A DNA stretch of 64,000 bases, from the NCBI RefSeq assembly GCF_030816715.1, contig NZ_JAUSYH010000001.1:4340001-4404000 (forward strand), read 5' to 3'. Below, piece by piece: positions 16,754 to 25,860 of this stretch (position 1 is the first letter of the stretch; every line of letters begins with the position of its first letter). Below the pieces are notes generated by a model, which saw only the letters and a program-made list of their open reading frames with translations, did no database searches and was not told the origin of the DNA. A program made the translations under genes and the position numbers. The stretch comes from Streptomyces achromogenes. Lineage in GTDB: Bacteria > Actinomycetota > Actinomycetes > Streptomycetales > Streptomycetaceae.

Positions 16754-17626
16754 TCAGGACGGGATCGGCGCGTCGACGTACGTCCTGGCGATGTCGGTGA
16801 TGAACGCGCGGCTGCTGTCCGGGGTGAGGGCCTGCGCCTGGAGGTGGCCGTACCTCACGTTGTAGTGCCGCACGTCGGACGGCTTCTCCAGGCAGAGATC
16901 GCTGGCGAACCGCTCCACGTACACCACCCCCGCCTCGGGACTGTCGGCGAACCGCAGGATGGAGAACTGCCCTGACAGACCCGGATGAGCGCCGGCCGTG
17001 TACGGAAGGACCTGCACCGTGATGTGCGACTCCGCGCTGAGTGCCTTCAGGTGCTCCAGCTGTTCACGCATGACGTCCGGGCCGCCGACGACTCGGCGCA
17101 GGGCCGATTCGTCGATGACCACCCACAGGCGCAGCGGGCAGGCAAGGTCGTAGATCCGATGCTGGCGGCGCAGCCGCACCTTGAGCTGCGTGGCGGATTG
17201 TTCGGCAGAGAGCCGAGGGATGGTCTCTCCGATGACAGCCTGGGCGTAGCCAGGGGTCTGCAGCAGATCGGGCACCATCATGGGCGCGTAGATGTGCAGG
17301 GAAGCGGCGTCCGTCTCCAGGCCGATGTAGACGCTGCCGGAGAGTTCGCCATAGGGGTGCCACCATCCCCGCTCACCGGATTCCCTGGCCATCTCCATCA
17401 GGGAGTCGATGACCTGCTGGTCCGTCACTTCGTAGATCACGCACAGATCGCGCACATCACGGGGGCTGATGGCACGGTTGCCGTTCTCCAGATGGCTGAT
17501 CTTGGGCTGCGAGACCATGAGCCGCTCGGCCACTTCTGTGCTCTTCAACCCACGAAGCACACGGAGCCGACGCAGCTCGGCGCCGAGACGGCGTCTCCTG
17601 ACAGTGGGATTGGTCTTCGCCGCCAC
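16754..17626 (-). CDS. XRE-type regulator with DUF5753 domain
   Basis: 290 residues from the GTG at 17626, preceded by CCGGAGGTAC ten bases upstream; the frame extends to 17704 but this start gives the usual family length. N-terminal helix-turn-helix: LRVLRGLKSTEVAERLMVSQPKISHLENGNRAISPRDV. The DUF5753 domain fills the rest: IGLETDAASLHIYAPMMVPDLLQTPGYA, then QHRIYDLACPLRLWVVIDESALRR. In Streptomyces these usually precede a small DUF397 gene; none is visible here. A GGCAATTGCC palindrome at 17746-17755 upstream could be its operator (inference). Confidence 0.92.
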   Translation of the reverse strand: MAAKTNPTVRRRRLGAELRRLRVLRGLKSTEVAERLMVSQPKISHLENGNRAISPRDVRDLCVIYEVTDQQVIDSLMEMARESGERGWWHPYGELSGSVYIGLETDAASLHIYAPMMVPDLLQTPGYAQAVIGETIPRLSAEQSATQLKVRLRRQHRIYDLACPLRLWVVIDESALRRVVGGPDVMREQLEHLKALSAESHITVQVLPYTAGAHPGLSGQFSILRFADSPEAGVVYVERFASDLCLEKPSDVRHYNVRYGHLQAQALTPDSSRAFITDIARTYVDAPIPS

Positions 17627-18117
17627 GCGCGGTGTACCTCCGGATCCAAATGGGTGTGTGGGCACGCAGGTTGCCATGGCACGGGGGTTGGCGGCGATGC
17701 GCAATGCCGCCGTGATCGCCAGCAGCCGAAACGGACTCTTACGTTGGCAATTGCCTTGGCCGCAAGATCCCCGCGATGAGCAGCCGGCGTCTCCTGCCGG
17801 CGAGGAGGAACCGAAAGGCGGACACTCCGACGGGTCACCGACTGTCCGGCGGACGTGTGGAAACCCCTGCTCGCCGTCGCGGACGCAGCCGGGGCGACCG
17901 GCGCCGCCGGGCCCGCGAAGCCTGCCTGACCCTGGTCAAAGCCTCCCGCGCCGACCAAAGTGGCAGCCTGCCCCGGGGCACCCGGATCAGGGCCACGCCT
18001 GAACCCGTGTCTGAGAGTCGGCCGAAGTCCGGAGTAACCCATGGCGCGCCCCACAGTTGTCAGGTTGATCAGGTGGGCCGGGCGACGCCCGCCGACCTGC
18101 AACCACATGGAGGAAAA
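17627..18117. other. intergenic region between DUF5753 regulator and small secreted protein
   Basis: About 490 bases without a convincing gene. It contains the palindrome GGCAATTGCC (17746-17755) near the regulator's likely promoter. The only open frames are Arg/Pro-rich translations of GC-rich DNA with no ribosome site. Confidence 0.45.
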
Positions 18118-18354
18118 ATGGCCACCCCTACCACCGCTCGGCGGACCGCGGTACGCACAACGACAGTCGCCGGTCTCACAGCGGGACTCTTGATCATCGG
18201 CGTCGTGGGCGCCCAAGCTGCCGACGCTCTGGCCCCGTCCGCTGGCTCCGGTCTTCTTGAGAGCCTGCTCCCGCAGGTCAGCAACATCCTGTCGGGCGTC
18301 CAGAGCGGTAACGCCATCAGCACGCTTTTGCCTAACGGCATCCTCGGCGGCTGA
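18118..18354 (+). CDS. small secreted protein
   Basis: 78 residues with a GGAGG ribosome site five bases before the ATG. The signal peptide (basic TARRTAVRTTTVAGLTAG, hydrophobic LLIIGVVGAQAADA) predicts export with cleavage after AQA, leaving a mature peptide of about 45 residues: Ser/Leu/Gly-rich with a predicted amphipathic stretch, SGLLESLLPQVSNILSGVQ. No Cys. No family recognised. A strong terminator follows. It could be a small surface-active or signalling peptide, but nothing beyond export is shown. Confidence 0.75.
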   Translation: MATPTTARRTAVRTTTVAGLTAGLLIIGVVGAQAADALAPSAGSGLLESLLPQVSNILSGVQSGNAISTLLPNGILGG

Positions 18355-18393
18355 ACAGCCCGTTCCGGGGTGTTGATGTCAGGCGTTGATGCC

Positions 18394-18426
18394 AAAGGCC
18401 CCGCCGGATGAACCGGCGGGGCCTTT
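18394..18426 (+). terminator. rho-independent-type terminator
   Basis: AAAGGCCCCGCCGG and CCGGCGGGGCCTTT are perfectly complementary around a short loop (18408-18412). It sits between the small secreted protein gene and the oppositely oriented tRNA-Arg, so it can serve both directions. Confidence 0.85.
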
Positions 18427-18434
18427 GGCCTGTG

Positions 18435-18507
18435 TGCACTCGGCAGGATTCGAACCTGCAACCTTCTGATCCGTAGTCAGATGCTCTATCCGTTAAGCTA
18501 CGAGTGC
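18435..18507 (-). tRNA. tRNA-Arg (ACG)
   Basis: 73 nt. On the minus strand the acceptor GCACTCG pairs with CGAGTGC plus discriminator A; the D arm is TAGCTTAACGGATAGAGCA, the anticodon arm CTGACTACGGATCAG with anticodon ACG, and the T arm contains GGTTCGAATCC. CCA is not encoded. A shared terminator lies just beyond its 3' end. Confidence 0.95.
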
Positions 18508-18670
18508 TTGTTATTCGGTTTTTCTGTCTTCGCTTCCCGGCCCTTCCGGCCCGCTCGCGGCGACAGGAAGAACATTACATGACTGCCGCCGACATGTGAA
18601 ATCCGTTAGTCGTACCCCTTGTGACCTGCAGAAACGGCCCGAACGGGCCTCTGGGCGAGGTCGGGAACGA

Positions 18671-18702
18671 CGAAGCCCCGATCGCGGGGACCGGGGCTTC
18701 GG
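18671..18702 (-). terminator. terminator downstream of tRNA-Ser (GCT)
   Basis: CGAAGCCCCG (18671-18680) pairs with CGGGGCTTCG (18692-18701). It lies just past the 3' end of the minus-strand tRNA-Ser. Confidence 0.75.
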
Positions 18703-18710
18703 TGATCGAG

Positions 18711-18801
18711 CGGAGGCGGAGGGATTTGAACCCTCGATGGGCTTTAAGACCCAAACCGCATTAGCAGTGCGGCGCCATAGACCGGACTAGGCGACGCCTC
18801 C
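18711..18801 (-). tRNA. tRNA-Ser (GCT)
   Basis: 91 nt, class II with a long variable arm. Acceptor GGAGGCG/CGCCTCC with discriminator G; anticodon arm CCGCACTGCTAATGCGG gives anticodon GCT; the variable arm is TTTGGGTCTTAAAGCCCA; the T arm contains GGTTCAAATCC. Confidence 0.95.
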
Positions 18802-18957
18802 AGCACAACCGCTCGCGTGCGTGCGAGTGGTGCGTGCAGATGATGACACAGTCGAGCGTCGTGTCACCAATCGACGTCCACGGTACTAGGCACTCGGGTC
18901 GCGGGCAAAGCACTTCCCCGGGCGCAACGTCACCGACGGCGCGGCGTTAGTCCCGGC

Positions 18958-19560
18958 ATGGTCCAGGTCACCCCGCTCCGACGCCTCGCCGTCACCGCCC
19001 TTGCCGTCTGCGCCGCCGTGATCGCCTCGTCGGCCGCGGGCCCCGTCAGCGCGTACGCCGCACGTCCCGGGAGCGCCGGGACGACGGCGGGCGCCCCCGC
19101 CACCGCCGGCGGACGGGCGCCGCTCGCGCCGCCGCCGGTCCGGGAGGAGGACCGGACGAGCGGCGATCACCTCACGGTCACCGTCCGGCACAGCGGCGGG
19201 CGGACGGACGGGACGTTCGAGGTGTACTGCCACCCCGACCGCGGCAGCCACCCGGACCCGGGCGGCGCCTGCGGGGCCGTGGACCGCAACACCCGGTGGG
19301 GCCGGGACGCCTTCGCACCCGTACCGGGCGGCGAGCTCTGCACGATGCGATACGGCGGGCCGGCCACCGCCCACGTCACCGGCCGCTGGGCCGGACGTCC
19401 CGTCGACGCGACGTTCGACCGCAGCAACGGCTGCCAGATCGAGCGGTGGGACCGGTTCGTGCCGCTCCTGCCCGGCCCGCGTCCGGCGAGCGCGGCGAGC
19501 TCGGCGGGCATGGCGTACATGGCGGGCGTGGCGGGCATGGCGGAAGCACCGGTTCCGTAA
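18958..19560 (+). CDS. SSI-type (Streptomyces subtilisin inhibitor family) protease inhibitor
   Basis: 200 residues, secreted: the signal peptide ends near GPVSAYA (about residue 35). The inhibitor core spans about 70-165 and keeps the four SSI cysteines: CHPDRGSHPDPGGACGAVD, LCTMRYGGP and GCQIERWDRF. The reactive-site loop by alignment is CTMRYG, placing Met at P1 and Arg at P1' (SSI itself has CPMVYD). The linker before the core and the tail after DRF (Ala/Met/Gly-rich, about 35 residues) make it longer than the usual 140-150 residues. It should act outside the cell on subtilisin-like proteases. Confidence 0.85.
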   Translation: MVQVTPLRRLAVTALAVCAAVIASSAAGPVSAYAARPGSAGTTAGAPATAGGRAPLAPPPVREEDRTSGDHLTVTVRHSGGRTDGTFEVYCHPDRGSHPDPGGACGAVDRNTRWGRDAFAPVPGGELCTMRYGGPATAHVTGRWAGRPVDATFDRSNGCQIERWDRFVPLLPGPRPASAASSAGMAYMAGVAGMAEAPVP

Positions 19561-19810
19561 AGGTCGCGCGGAGGTACCGCGAAGTCGGGGCGGCCCCGGG
19601 CACGGGACTCGGAGCGGGCCGACGTGCGCGGGGACCGGTCAGGGCGGGCCGGGACATACGTTCTGGGTCACCTCGTCGTGCGAGCTCGCTCTCATCCGGC
19701 GTCACCGGCGCGACCCCAGCCCTTAGACTCCCTCGCGTGACACGCTGCGGACCGGTTGGCAATATGGCCCGAGCGGTCGGCAGAGTGCGGTAACAGGGAG
19801 GAAGCGACTC

Positions 19811-22800
19811 GTGAGCAGCAGGCCATCCCGAGGCGCTGCTCGCCTCGCAGCCATACTCGACGCGCTGCCCGACGCGTTGGTGCTGGTCAACGCGAACGGG
19901 ACGGTCGTCAACGCGAACACCATCGCGCTCGAGGCGTTCGAGACGCCGGGTACGGCTCTGGTGGGGCGGGGGCTGCTCGATCTGCTGCCGCAGTTCGACT
20001 CCAAGCTCATCCCGGGCTCCATGCGGCGCCCCGACCACATGGACCCGCGCGGCCGGACCAAGCCGACCCGGATGGTCGCGCGCCGCACCGACGGCACCGA
20101 GTTCCCGGTCGAGGTCACCAGCGCCAACCTGGAGAACGGCCAGCAGGCCTACGACGGCTACGGATACTCCTCCGCCTCCGACGAGCTGCTGATGCTGGTC
20201 GTGCGCGACCTCTCCGGCACCGTCGACACCGAGGCCGAGCTGGCGCGCTCGCAGCGGCAGACCGAGATGATCCTGAGGGCTGCGGCCGAGGGCGTCGTCG
20301 GCACCGACACCGACGGGCGGATCGTCCTCGTCAACCCGGCCGCCGCCCAGATACTGGGATATCGGGCGAGCGATCTCGGCGGCAAGGAGCTGCACACCCT
20401 GGTGCTGCATTCGCGCGGGGACGGCTCACCGTTCCCGTACGACGAGTCGCCGCTCGCCGACACCCTGCGCTCCGGGCGCAAGCACCGGGTACGCGGGCAG
20501 GTGCTGTGGTCCAAGGGCGGTGACCGGGTCTCGGTCGACCTGACGACCGCGCCCGTGCGCGACGGCGACCAACTCGTCGGCGCCGTCATGACCTTCACGG
20601 ACCGCCGGCCCTACGACGCCCTGGCGGAGGAGAAGGAGTCCGTCGAGCAGCGGCACGCCAAGGAGCTGGAGAAGCTCTCCGAGGAGCACGCCTCCGACCT
20701 CACCGCACTGCGCCAGCAGCACGTGGCCGAGCTCGAGGAGCTGCGCGAGCTGCACGAGGAGGAGATCGCGGCCGCCGAGGAGCGCTACGCCGCGCTCGGC
20801 GAGCGGGAGAAGGACCGGTACGAGGCGCTCGCCGGGCGGCACGAACAGCTGCTCACCCTGCTCGGGGGCTCCCTGCGCGGACCCCTGGACGAGCTGCGCC
20901 GGGAGCTGGCCGCGCTCGCCGCGGACGACGCCGGACAGCTCTGGCCGGAGGCCAACCAGGTGCTGCACCACCTGTCCGCCGGCTATTCGCGGATCACCAC
21001 CCTGATCGACAACGTGCTCGGATACCAGCGGCTCGACACCGGCGCGGAGACCGTCGTCCGGACGAAGGTGATGCTCGACGCGGTCGTCGCCGCGGGCGTC
21101 GACGGCGCGGTGGAGCTCATCGGGCCCGGCCGGGTCCAGTTCGCCGTGCACGCGCCTCCCATCGAGGCCGAGGTCGACGTGCGGCTCCTCGCGACCGCGC
21201 TCGCGCATCTCGTCGCGGACGTCGCCGGCGTCGACGCCACCGGCAACGCGCCCGTCTCTGCGGGCGGTTACATGGACAACACGGTCGTGGTGGCGGCCGC
21301 TCAGCGCGGCGAGGTCGTGCGCATCGAGGTGCGCGGTCCGTACGCCGGCGGCGACCCCGTGCACGAGCCGATCGTGCGGGGGATCGTCCGGGCCCACGGG
21401 GGCGTGCTGCAGACGCACGAGGTGCCGGGCATGAGCGGCAGCGCGTATGTGCTCGAGGTGCCGTTGGGCGGCGGGGCGGGGGCCGTCGCGGCTCCGCCGG
21501 CCGCCGCGCTGCCCGCCCTGCCGACGGGCGACGGAGCCGTGCGGCACGAGGTCCCGGGCGAGCCGAACGCCGGTGGACGGCGGCGGGCCCGGCGGTCCTC
21601 CGTGGACGCCTTCCTGGAGAGCGACGTCCCCGAGGCGGAGGGCGTCGCCGACGCCGATGCGGCGGTTCCGACCGGACGCCGGCGCAGGCGTGGCGCGCCC
21701 GCCGCGGAGACGCCGGGCGAGTCGCCGTCGGCGGTGGCCGAGGCCGAGGGGCCGGAGGGCTCCGGCGGCACCGGACGGCGGCGCGGGCGTTCCGCCGAGC
21801 TCGCCGTGGCGGGGGCCGACTCCGGGGTGAGCGAGGGCGCCGTCGTCATGGCCGCGGAGCACGCGTCCGGGACGGCGGCTTCGGGGACGGGACTCGGCGG
21901 CACCGTTCCGCCGCAGGGCGTGCCGGCTCCGGACGGACGACGGGCCCTGCAGGCGCCCGACGGTCAGCAGCCGCAGAACGCCCTGCCGCCCGCGCTGCCG
22001 GCCCTCGCGGGCCCGCCGGCCGAGGCGACCCCCGGGACCACCGGCGCGGACATGGGTAGCGCTACGGGTACGGGTACGGGCTCCCAGGGTGACGCCGAGG
22101 CGGAGGGCGGACAGCCGACCGGGCGCCGTCGGCGTGCCCTGGCCGCCGCGAACGAGCGTGCCGCCGCGCAGGAGGCGGGGCCCCGCACGGTCTTCGCCCT
22201 GCCGCCCGCCGAGGCGGACCGGACGACGGACGTGGCCGGCAACGTTCCCGGCCCTGTTACCGGCCCCGTTCCCGGTATGGACCCGGGCTCCGGTTCCGGT
22301 TCCGTTGCCGCTCCCGTTTCCGGCGGTCCCGTTTCCGGTGGGTCCGGCGACGGCCTCGCCGACGGTTCCGGTATGACGCACGCGGCCGCGCCGGCGCAGG
22401 CCCAGGGGCAGGTGCCGGCGCAGGGGCAGGTCGCGGGACAAGGGCAGGCCCACGGGCAGGCACAGGTGCAGCCCGGTGGTCCCGTTCCGGTCCCGGTTCC
22501 GGGCGTGATGCAGGCTCCGGGCATGGCCCAGGCACCCGGGCAGGCACCGAGGGCCGCACAGGCCCCGGGTGCGGCGCAGGCCCCGGTTCCCGCGCAGGCC
22601 CAGGCGCCCGCACCGGGTTCCGGCCCCTTCGCGGACCCGGGAGCCGACCACGGGCGTCACGACGCCGTCCCGCACGACCAGGCCGACGACCACACTCCGC
22701 CGCAGCCGCACCCGACCAGCGCGCCCACCGGTCGCCGGCGACGGGCCGTCGGGCAGCCCGCGGAAGCCGTCCCGGCCCAGCTCCAGACCCCACCCCAGGC

Positions 22801-24445
22801 ACAAGCCCAGGCACAGGCACAGGCACAGGCACAGGGTGTGCAGCCCGGTCCCGTCGCGCCGGCGCTGCCCGGGCAGGGACTGCCGCTCCCCGCCGAGGCG
22901 CCTGCCGCGGCGTCCCCGGCCGTACCCGCCGTGTCGACCCCCGGCACCGGCACGCCGCTTCCGCCCGAAGCCGTCGCCGGACAGCCGCGGGCGGCACAGC
23001 CGTTGCCCGCCGAGGCCGCCGCGGTCCCGCCCATCGACCCCAACTCGACACAGGGACGGGCGATCAGCGTGCGGACGCTGGGGCAAGGTGTGCCCTTCAC
23101 CCGGCAGGCCGCCCAGGTACAGCAGGTCCAGCAGGTCCAGCACGCCCACCAGGTTCAGCACGCCCATCAGGCTCAGCCGGTGCAGCGCCCCCAGCCCGGC
23201 CTGCCGTCCCCTCAGCCGACCGCCACCCCCGCCCCGCACACCCCGGGCGGGTCCGGACGTCGCCGCAAGCTGGGGACCCCGCCCGACCCGGCGACGCGTC
23301 CGGAGCAGACGGCCCGGCCGCATCCGTCGGCCGAGCAGAGCGCCGTCGCTCAGCCCACCGTTCCTCAGCCCGCCGTCCCGCAGAGCGCCGTCGCTCAGCC
23401 CGGCCTGCCGCAGCCGGCCGGGGCACCGCAGGCCGCGGCGGCTCCGGCACCGCATGCCGTCGCTGCGCCCATGCCCTCACCGGCGCCCGCCCCCGCTCCC
23501 GTCCCGTCGACGCAGTCGGCACAGCAGTCCCAGCAGCCGCAGCCGTCCCTCGCGGGTCAGTCGCGGCTCGTGGCCGGTGGGACGGGCACCGAGGGGGCCG
23601 GACGGTCGTACGCCATAGGAGCCCCGGACGAGAACGCCGCCGAGGGCCCCGAACCGCTGGACGGTCCCGGCGGGGCCGTCGAGGTGGCGGATCCGCCGCG
23701 ACCGCAGCCGCTGGACGACGAGTTGCCGCCGGAGCCGCTGGACAACCCGCGTCGGCTGCTGGTGTGGCCGGCGCCCGACGTCAGCACCCAGCAGGCGCTC
23801 AGCGACCGCGGCTACCGTCCCGTCATCGTGCACTCGCGCGAGGAGGTCGACGCGCAGATCGCCGCGTTCCCGGCGGCGCTGTTCGTGGATCCGCTGACCG
23901 GGCCGATCACCCGCACCGCGCTGCAGTCGCTGCGCACCGCCGCCGTCGCCGCCGAGGTGCCGGTGCTGGTCACGGCCGGGCTCGGGCAGGCGACGCGCGA
24001 GGCGGCGTACGGCGCCGATCCCGCCGTCCTGTTGAAGGCGCTCGCGCCGCGCGACAGCGAGCAGCACCCGCCACGGGTGCTGCTCATCGAGGAGCACGCC
24101 GAGATCGCGCTCGCGCTGACCTCGACGCTGGAGCGGCGCGGAATGCAGGTGGCGCGTGCGGCGAGCGACGCGGACGCCGTCGCGCTCGCCGGACAGCTGC
24201 GGCCGAACCTGGTGGTGATGGACCTGATGCAGGTGCATCGTCGGCAGGCCGGGATCCTGGACTGGCTGCGGGCGAACGGGCAGCTCAACCGCACCCCGCT
24301 CGTCGTGTACACGGCCGCCGTCGACCAGGCGGACCTGCCGCGGCTTGCGTCGGGGGAGACGGTCCTCTTCCTCGCCGAGCGGTCGACCAGCCCGGAGGTG
24401 CAGAGCAGGATCGTGGACCTGCTGGCACGGATCGGCACGAACTAG
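19811..24445 (+). CDS. giant PAS / degenerate kinase / double receiver protein
   Basis: 1544 residues from the GTG at 19811, after GGGAGGAAG. Order: PAS domain (about 10-140), second PAS domain (about 155-265, ILRAAAEGVVGTDTDGRIVLVNPAAAQILGY), a charged coiled coil (about 275-355, KELEKLSEEHASDLTALRQQ), a kinase-like region (about 360-560) without a recognisable phospho-His or G boxes, a low-complexity Pro/Gln/Ala/Val region of about 700 residues, a first receiver-like domain without the usual Asp pocket (LLVWPAPDVSTQQ), and a C-terminal receiver (VLLIEEHAEIALALTSTLE with VVMDLMQVH). The disordered part contains repeated basic (P/G)TGRRRR-type motifs. Probably a signalling scaffold that has lost kinase activity. 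Confidence 0.85.
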   Translation: MSSRPSRGAARLAAILDALPDALVLVNANGTVVNANTIALEAFETPGTALVGRGLLDLLPQFDSKLIPGSMRRPDHMDPRGRTKPTRMVARRTDGTEFPVEVTSANLENGQQAYDGYGYSSASDELLMLVVRDLSGTVDTEAELARSQRQTEMILRAAAEGVVGTDTDGRIVLVNPAAAQILGYRASDLGGKELHTLVLHSRGDGSPFPYDESPLADTLRSGRKHRVRGQVLWSKGGDRVSVDLTTAPVRDGDQLVGAVMTFTDRRPYDALAEEKESVEQRHAKELEKLSEEHASDLTALRQQHVAELEELRELHEEEIAAAEERYAALGEREKDRYEALAGRHEQLLTLLGGSLRGPLDELRRELAALAADDAGQLWPEANQVLHHLSAGYSRITTLIDNVLGYQRLDTGAETVVRTKVMLDAVVAAGVDGAVELIGPGRVQFAVHAPPIEAEVDVRLLATALAHLVADVAGVDATGNAPVSAGGYMDNTVVVAAAQRGEVVRIEVRGPYAGGDPVHEPIVRGIVRAHGGVLQTHEVPGMSGSAYVLEVPLGGGAGAVAAPPAAALPALPTGDGAVRHEVPGEPNAGGRRRARRSSVDAFLESDVPEAEGVADADAAVPTGRRRRRGAPAAETPGESPSAVAEAEGPEGSGGTGRRRGRSAELAVAGADSGVSEGAVVMAAEHASGTAASGTGLGGTVPPQGVPAPDGRRALQAPDGQQPQNALPPALPALAGPPAEATPGTTGADMGSATGTGTGSQGDAEAEGGQPTGRRRRALAAANERAAAQEAGPRTVFALPPAEADRTTDVAGNVPGPVTGPVPGMDPGSGSGSVAAPVSGGPVSGGSGDGLADGSGMTHAAAPAQAQGQVPAQGQVAGQGQAHGQAQVQPGGPVPVPVPGVMQAPGMAQAPGQAPRAAQAPGAAQAPVPAQAQAPAPGSGPFADPGADHGRHDAVPHDQADDHTPPQPHPTSAPTGRRRRAVGQPAEAVPAQLQTPPQAQAQAQAQAQAQGVQPGPVAPALPGQGLPLPAEAPAAASPAVPAVSTPGTGTPLPPEAVAGQPRAAQPLPAEAAAVPPIDPNSTQGRAISVRTLGQGVPFTRQAAQVQQVQQVQHAHQVQHAHQAQPVQRPQPGLPSPQPTATPAPHTPGGSGRRRKLGTPPDPATRPEQTARPHPSAEQSAVAQPTVPQPAVPQSAVAQPGLPQPAGAPQAAAAPAPHAVAAPMPSPAPAPAPVPSTQSAQQSQQPQPSLAGQSRLVAGGTGTEGAGRSYAIGAPDENAAEGPEPLDGPGGAVEVADPPRPQPLDDELPPEPLDNPRRLLVWPAPDVSTQQALSDRGYRPVIVHSREEVDAQIAAFPAALFVDPLTGPITRTALQSLRTAAVAAEVPVLVTAGLGQATREAAYGADPAVLLKALAPRDSEQHPPRVLLIEEHAEIALALTSTLERRGMQVARAASDADAVALAGQLRPNLVVMDLMQVHRRQAGILDWLRANGQLNRTPLVVYTAAVDQADLPRLASGETVLFLAERSTSPEVQSRIVDLLARIGTN

Positions 24446-24968
24446 CTAGGCCCTCGCTTTCGGATCTTGCGGGGTCGCGGGGGCACCAGAACGTGCCGCC
24501 GATCGAGGCCGGCCTGATCCGAAAGAAAGGCCCTGAGCCCGTTCAGGCCTTCGGCGCGGGTCGCCCGCGGGGATGCGGCTCATCTGAGGGACGACGGTGG
24601 CTCGGTCGGCGAGTGTGATCAGCAGAAGGAGCAGGTCGCGGGCCGGGCGCAGAGGGGGTCACCCTTTCCGCTCCCGGCCCGCATCCTTCCCCCATGGCGC
24701 TGTGCCCGACCCGTATTGATTCATTCATTCACCAGCGGTGCGTCACAGAGACCGATGTGCCCCTCGTTCGACACGTCTCGAGGGGCGACACCGGACACCG
24801 TAGGCTCCGTGCGAAGAACTCCACGCGACATGCGAAGGTGACTTCGCACCCATCCCCTGGTAGGCTGTAGCCATCATCAAAAACTGCCGCACCACCCGAC
24901 CCGGGGCTCAATCCAAGCAGGGCGGTGCGGCCCGACCACCCCCCAGAAGGGGCAGAAGGAGGATTCCC
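24446..24968. other. intergenic region with terminator-like repeat and leader hairpin
   Basis: No gene seen in about 520 bases. CTTTCGGATC (24458-24467) and GATCCGAAAG (about 24517-24526) form a distant inverted repeat, possibly the end of the PAS-protein transcript. A hairpin with 11-base arms (24887-24897 and 24920-24930, one mismatch) lies 39 bases before the next gene. TAGGCT at about 24861-24866 looks like a -10 element, which would put the hairpin in the transcript leader. Confidence 0.5.
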
Positions 24969-25184
24969 GTGAGAATCACCCACACCCATGATGCCTGGCC
25001 CTGGCCCAAGGAGACCAGGAAGGCCACAGTCACACTGGTGGTCATCGTCGTCGTGGCCGTGGTCGCGGCCACGCTGACCGGTCACGGAACAGCGGTGGTC
25101 GGAGCGATCGCTCTCGCCGCCCTGACCGTGGCCGTGGAGGAGCTGCTGCGCGCGGCTCTGAAGTACTGGTTGCGCGTCGCCTGA
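24969..25184 (+). CDS. small membrane protein preceding the HsdS/HsdM-like genes
   Basis: 71 residues from a GTG with a GAAGGAGGATT ribosome site. A short His/Trp-rich head (RITHTHDAWPWPKETRKA) is followed by two hydrophobic stretches (VTLVVIVVVAVVAATL and AVVGAIALAALTVAVEELL). No family recognised. It ends 51 bases before the S-subunit-like gene on the same strand, so it is probably in the same transcript. Confidence 0.7.
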   Translation: MRITHTHDAWPWPKETRKATVTLVVIVVVAVVAATLTGHGTAVVGAIALAALTVAVEELLRAALKYWLRVA

Positions 25185-25235
25185 GCGACGTCGCCGAGGA
25201 AGGACGGGCTCTCCACGTGGGAAGGTCGCACATCC

Positions 25236-25856
25236 ATGGCTCCTGAGCAGGCCTGGCCCACCTCCGGGGACGGCCGCATCCCCCTGGGGCGTTTCTGTCG
25301 TGTCACGGCCGGTCCGTCCGGCTCGCTGCTCGACAACCTCCAGGAAGGCCCCAACGGGGTTCCGGTCATCGCACCCCCCGACCTCACCGAGCACTTCACC
25401 GTGGACACCCGGCGCCTGCGCCGGGTGTCCCACCCCCAGGCAGAACGGCTCGCCCGGTTCGAGCTGAGGGCGGGGGACGTGCTCCTGGTACGGCAGGGCA
25501 CCCTCGGCCGGCTGGCACTGGTGAAGGACGAGCAGGCCGGTTGGCTGTACAGCTCGTCGTGCCTGAGGATCCGCGTGGACCAGAGCCTGGTCCTCCCGGC
25601 GTACCTGGCCGCCTATCTGACCCACCCCCCGGTGCAACGGGAGCTGATCGCCCAGGCGCAGTCCGGTACGGTCCCTTCGCTCAACTCGACCATGCTGACG
25701 GAGTTCCCCGTCGAGGTTCCCCCGATGGACCGGCAGCACGACGTCGTCGCGGCGCTCGCGGACATCGACGAACAGATCACCGTACAGAGAATGATGCTGG
25801 ACCGCCTGGTCGCCCTGCGGCCGTCGGTCTTCGAGCAGCTCACCAAGGGAGAATGA
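25236..25856 (+). CDS. half-size type I restriction specificity (HsdS)-like protein
   Basis: 206 residues, about half of a normal HsdS. It has one target-recognition-like domain: FELRAGDVLLVRQGTLGRLALV, SSSCLRIRVDQSLVLPAYLAAYL, and the family motif SGTVPSLNSTMLTEFPVEVPP. One C-terminal coiled-coil segment follows (RQHDVVAALADIDEQITVQRMMLDRLVAL). Half-size S subunits usually work as dimers with two M subunits. The next gene starts four bases after its stop. No HsdR is nearby. Confidence 0.85.
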   Translation: MAPEQAWPTSGDGRIPLGRFCRVTAGPSGSLLDNLQEGPNGVPVIAPPDLTEHFTVDTRRLRRVSHPQAERLARFELRAGDVLLVRQGTLGRLALVKDEQAGWLYSSSCLRIRVDQSLVLPAYLAAYLTHPPVQRELIAQAQSGTVPSLNSTMLTEFPVEVPPMDRQHDVVAALADIDEQITVQRMMLDRLVALRPSVFEQLTKGE

Positions 25857-25860
25857 TTCG

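Noticed and set aside
18069..18461. Minus-strand open frame beginning MQVRILPSAH
   Set aside because: This is the well-known false translation of a tRNA 3' region; it overlaps the tRNA-Arg gene and a terminator.
18435..18801. tRNA-Arg and tRNA-Ser as attachment sites of an integrated element
   Set aside because: No integrase gene or duplicated tRNA 3' end was found near them.
20426..23455. Long minus-strand open frame of about 1000 codons opposite the PAS protein
   Set aside because: It is antisense to a gene with clear domains; its Arg/Gly/Leu-rich composition is what the opposite strand of GC-rich coding DNA gives, and it has no ribosome site.
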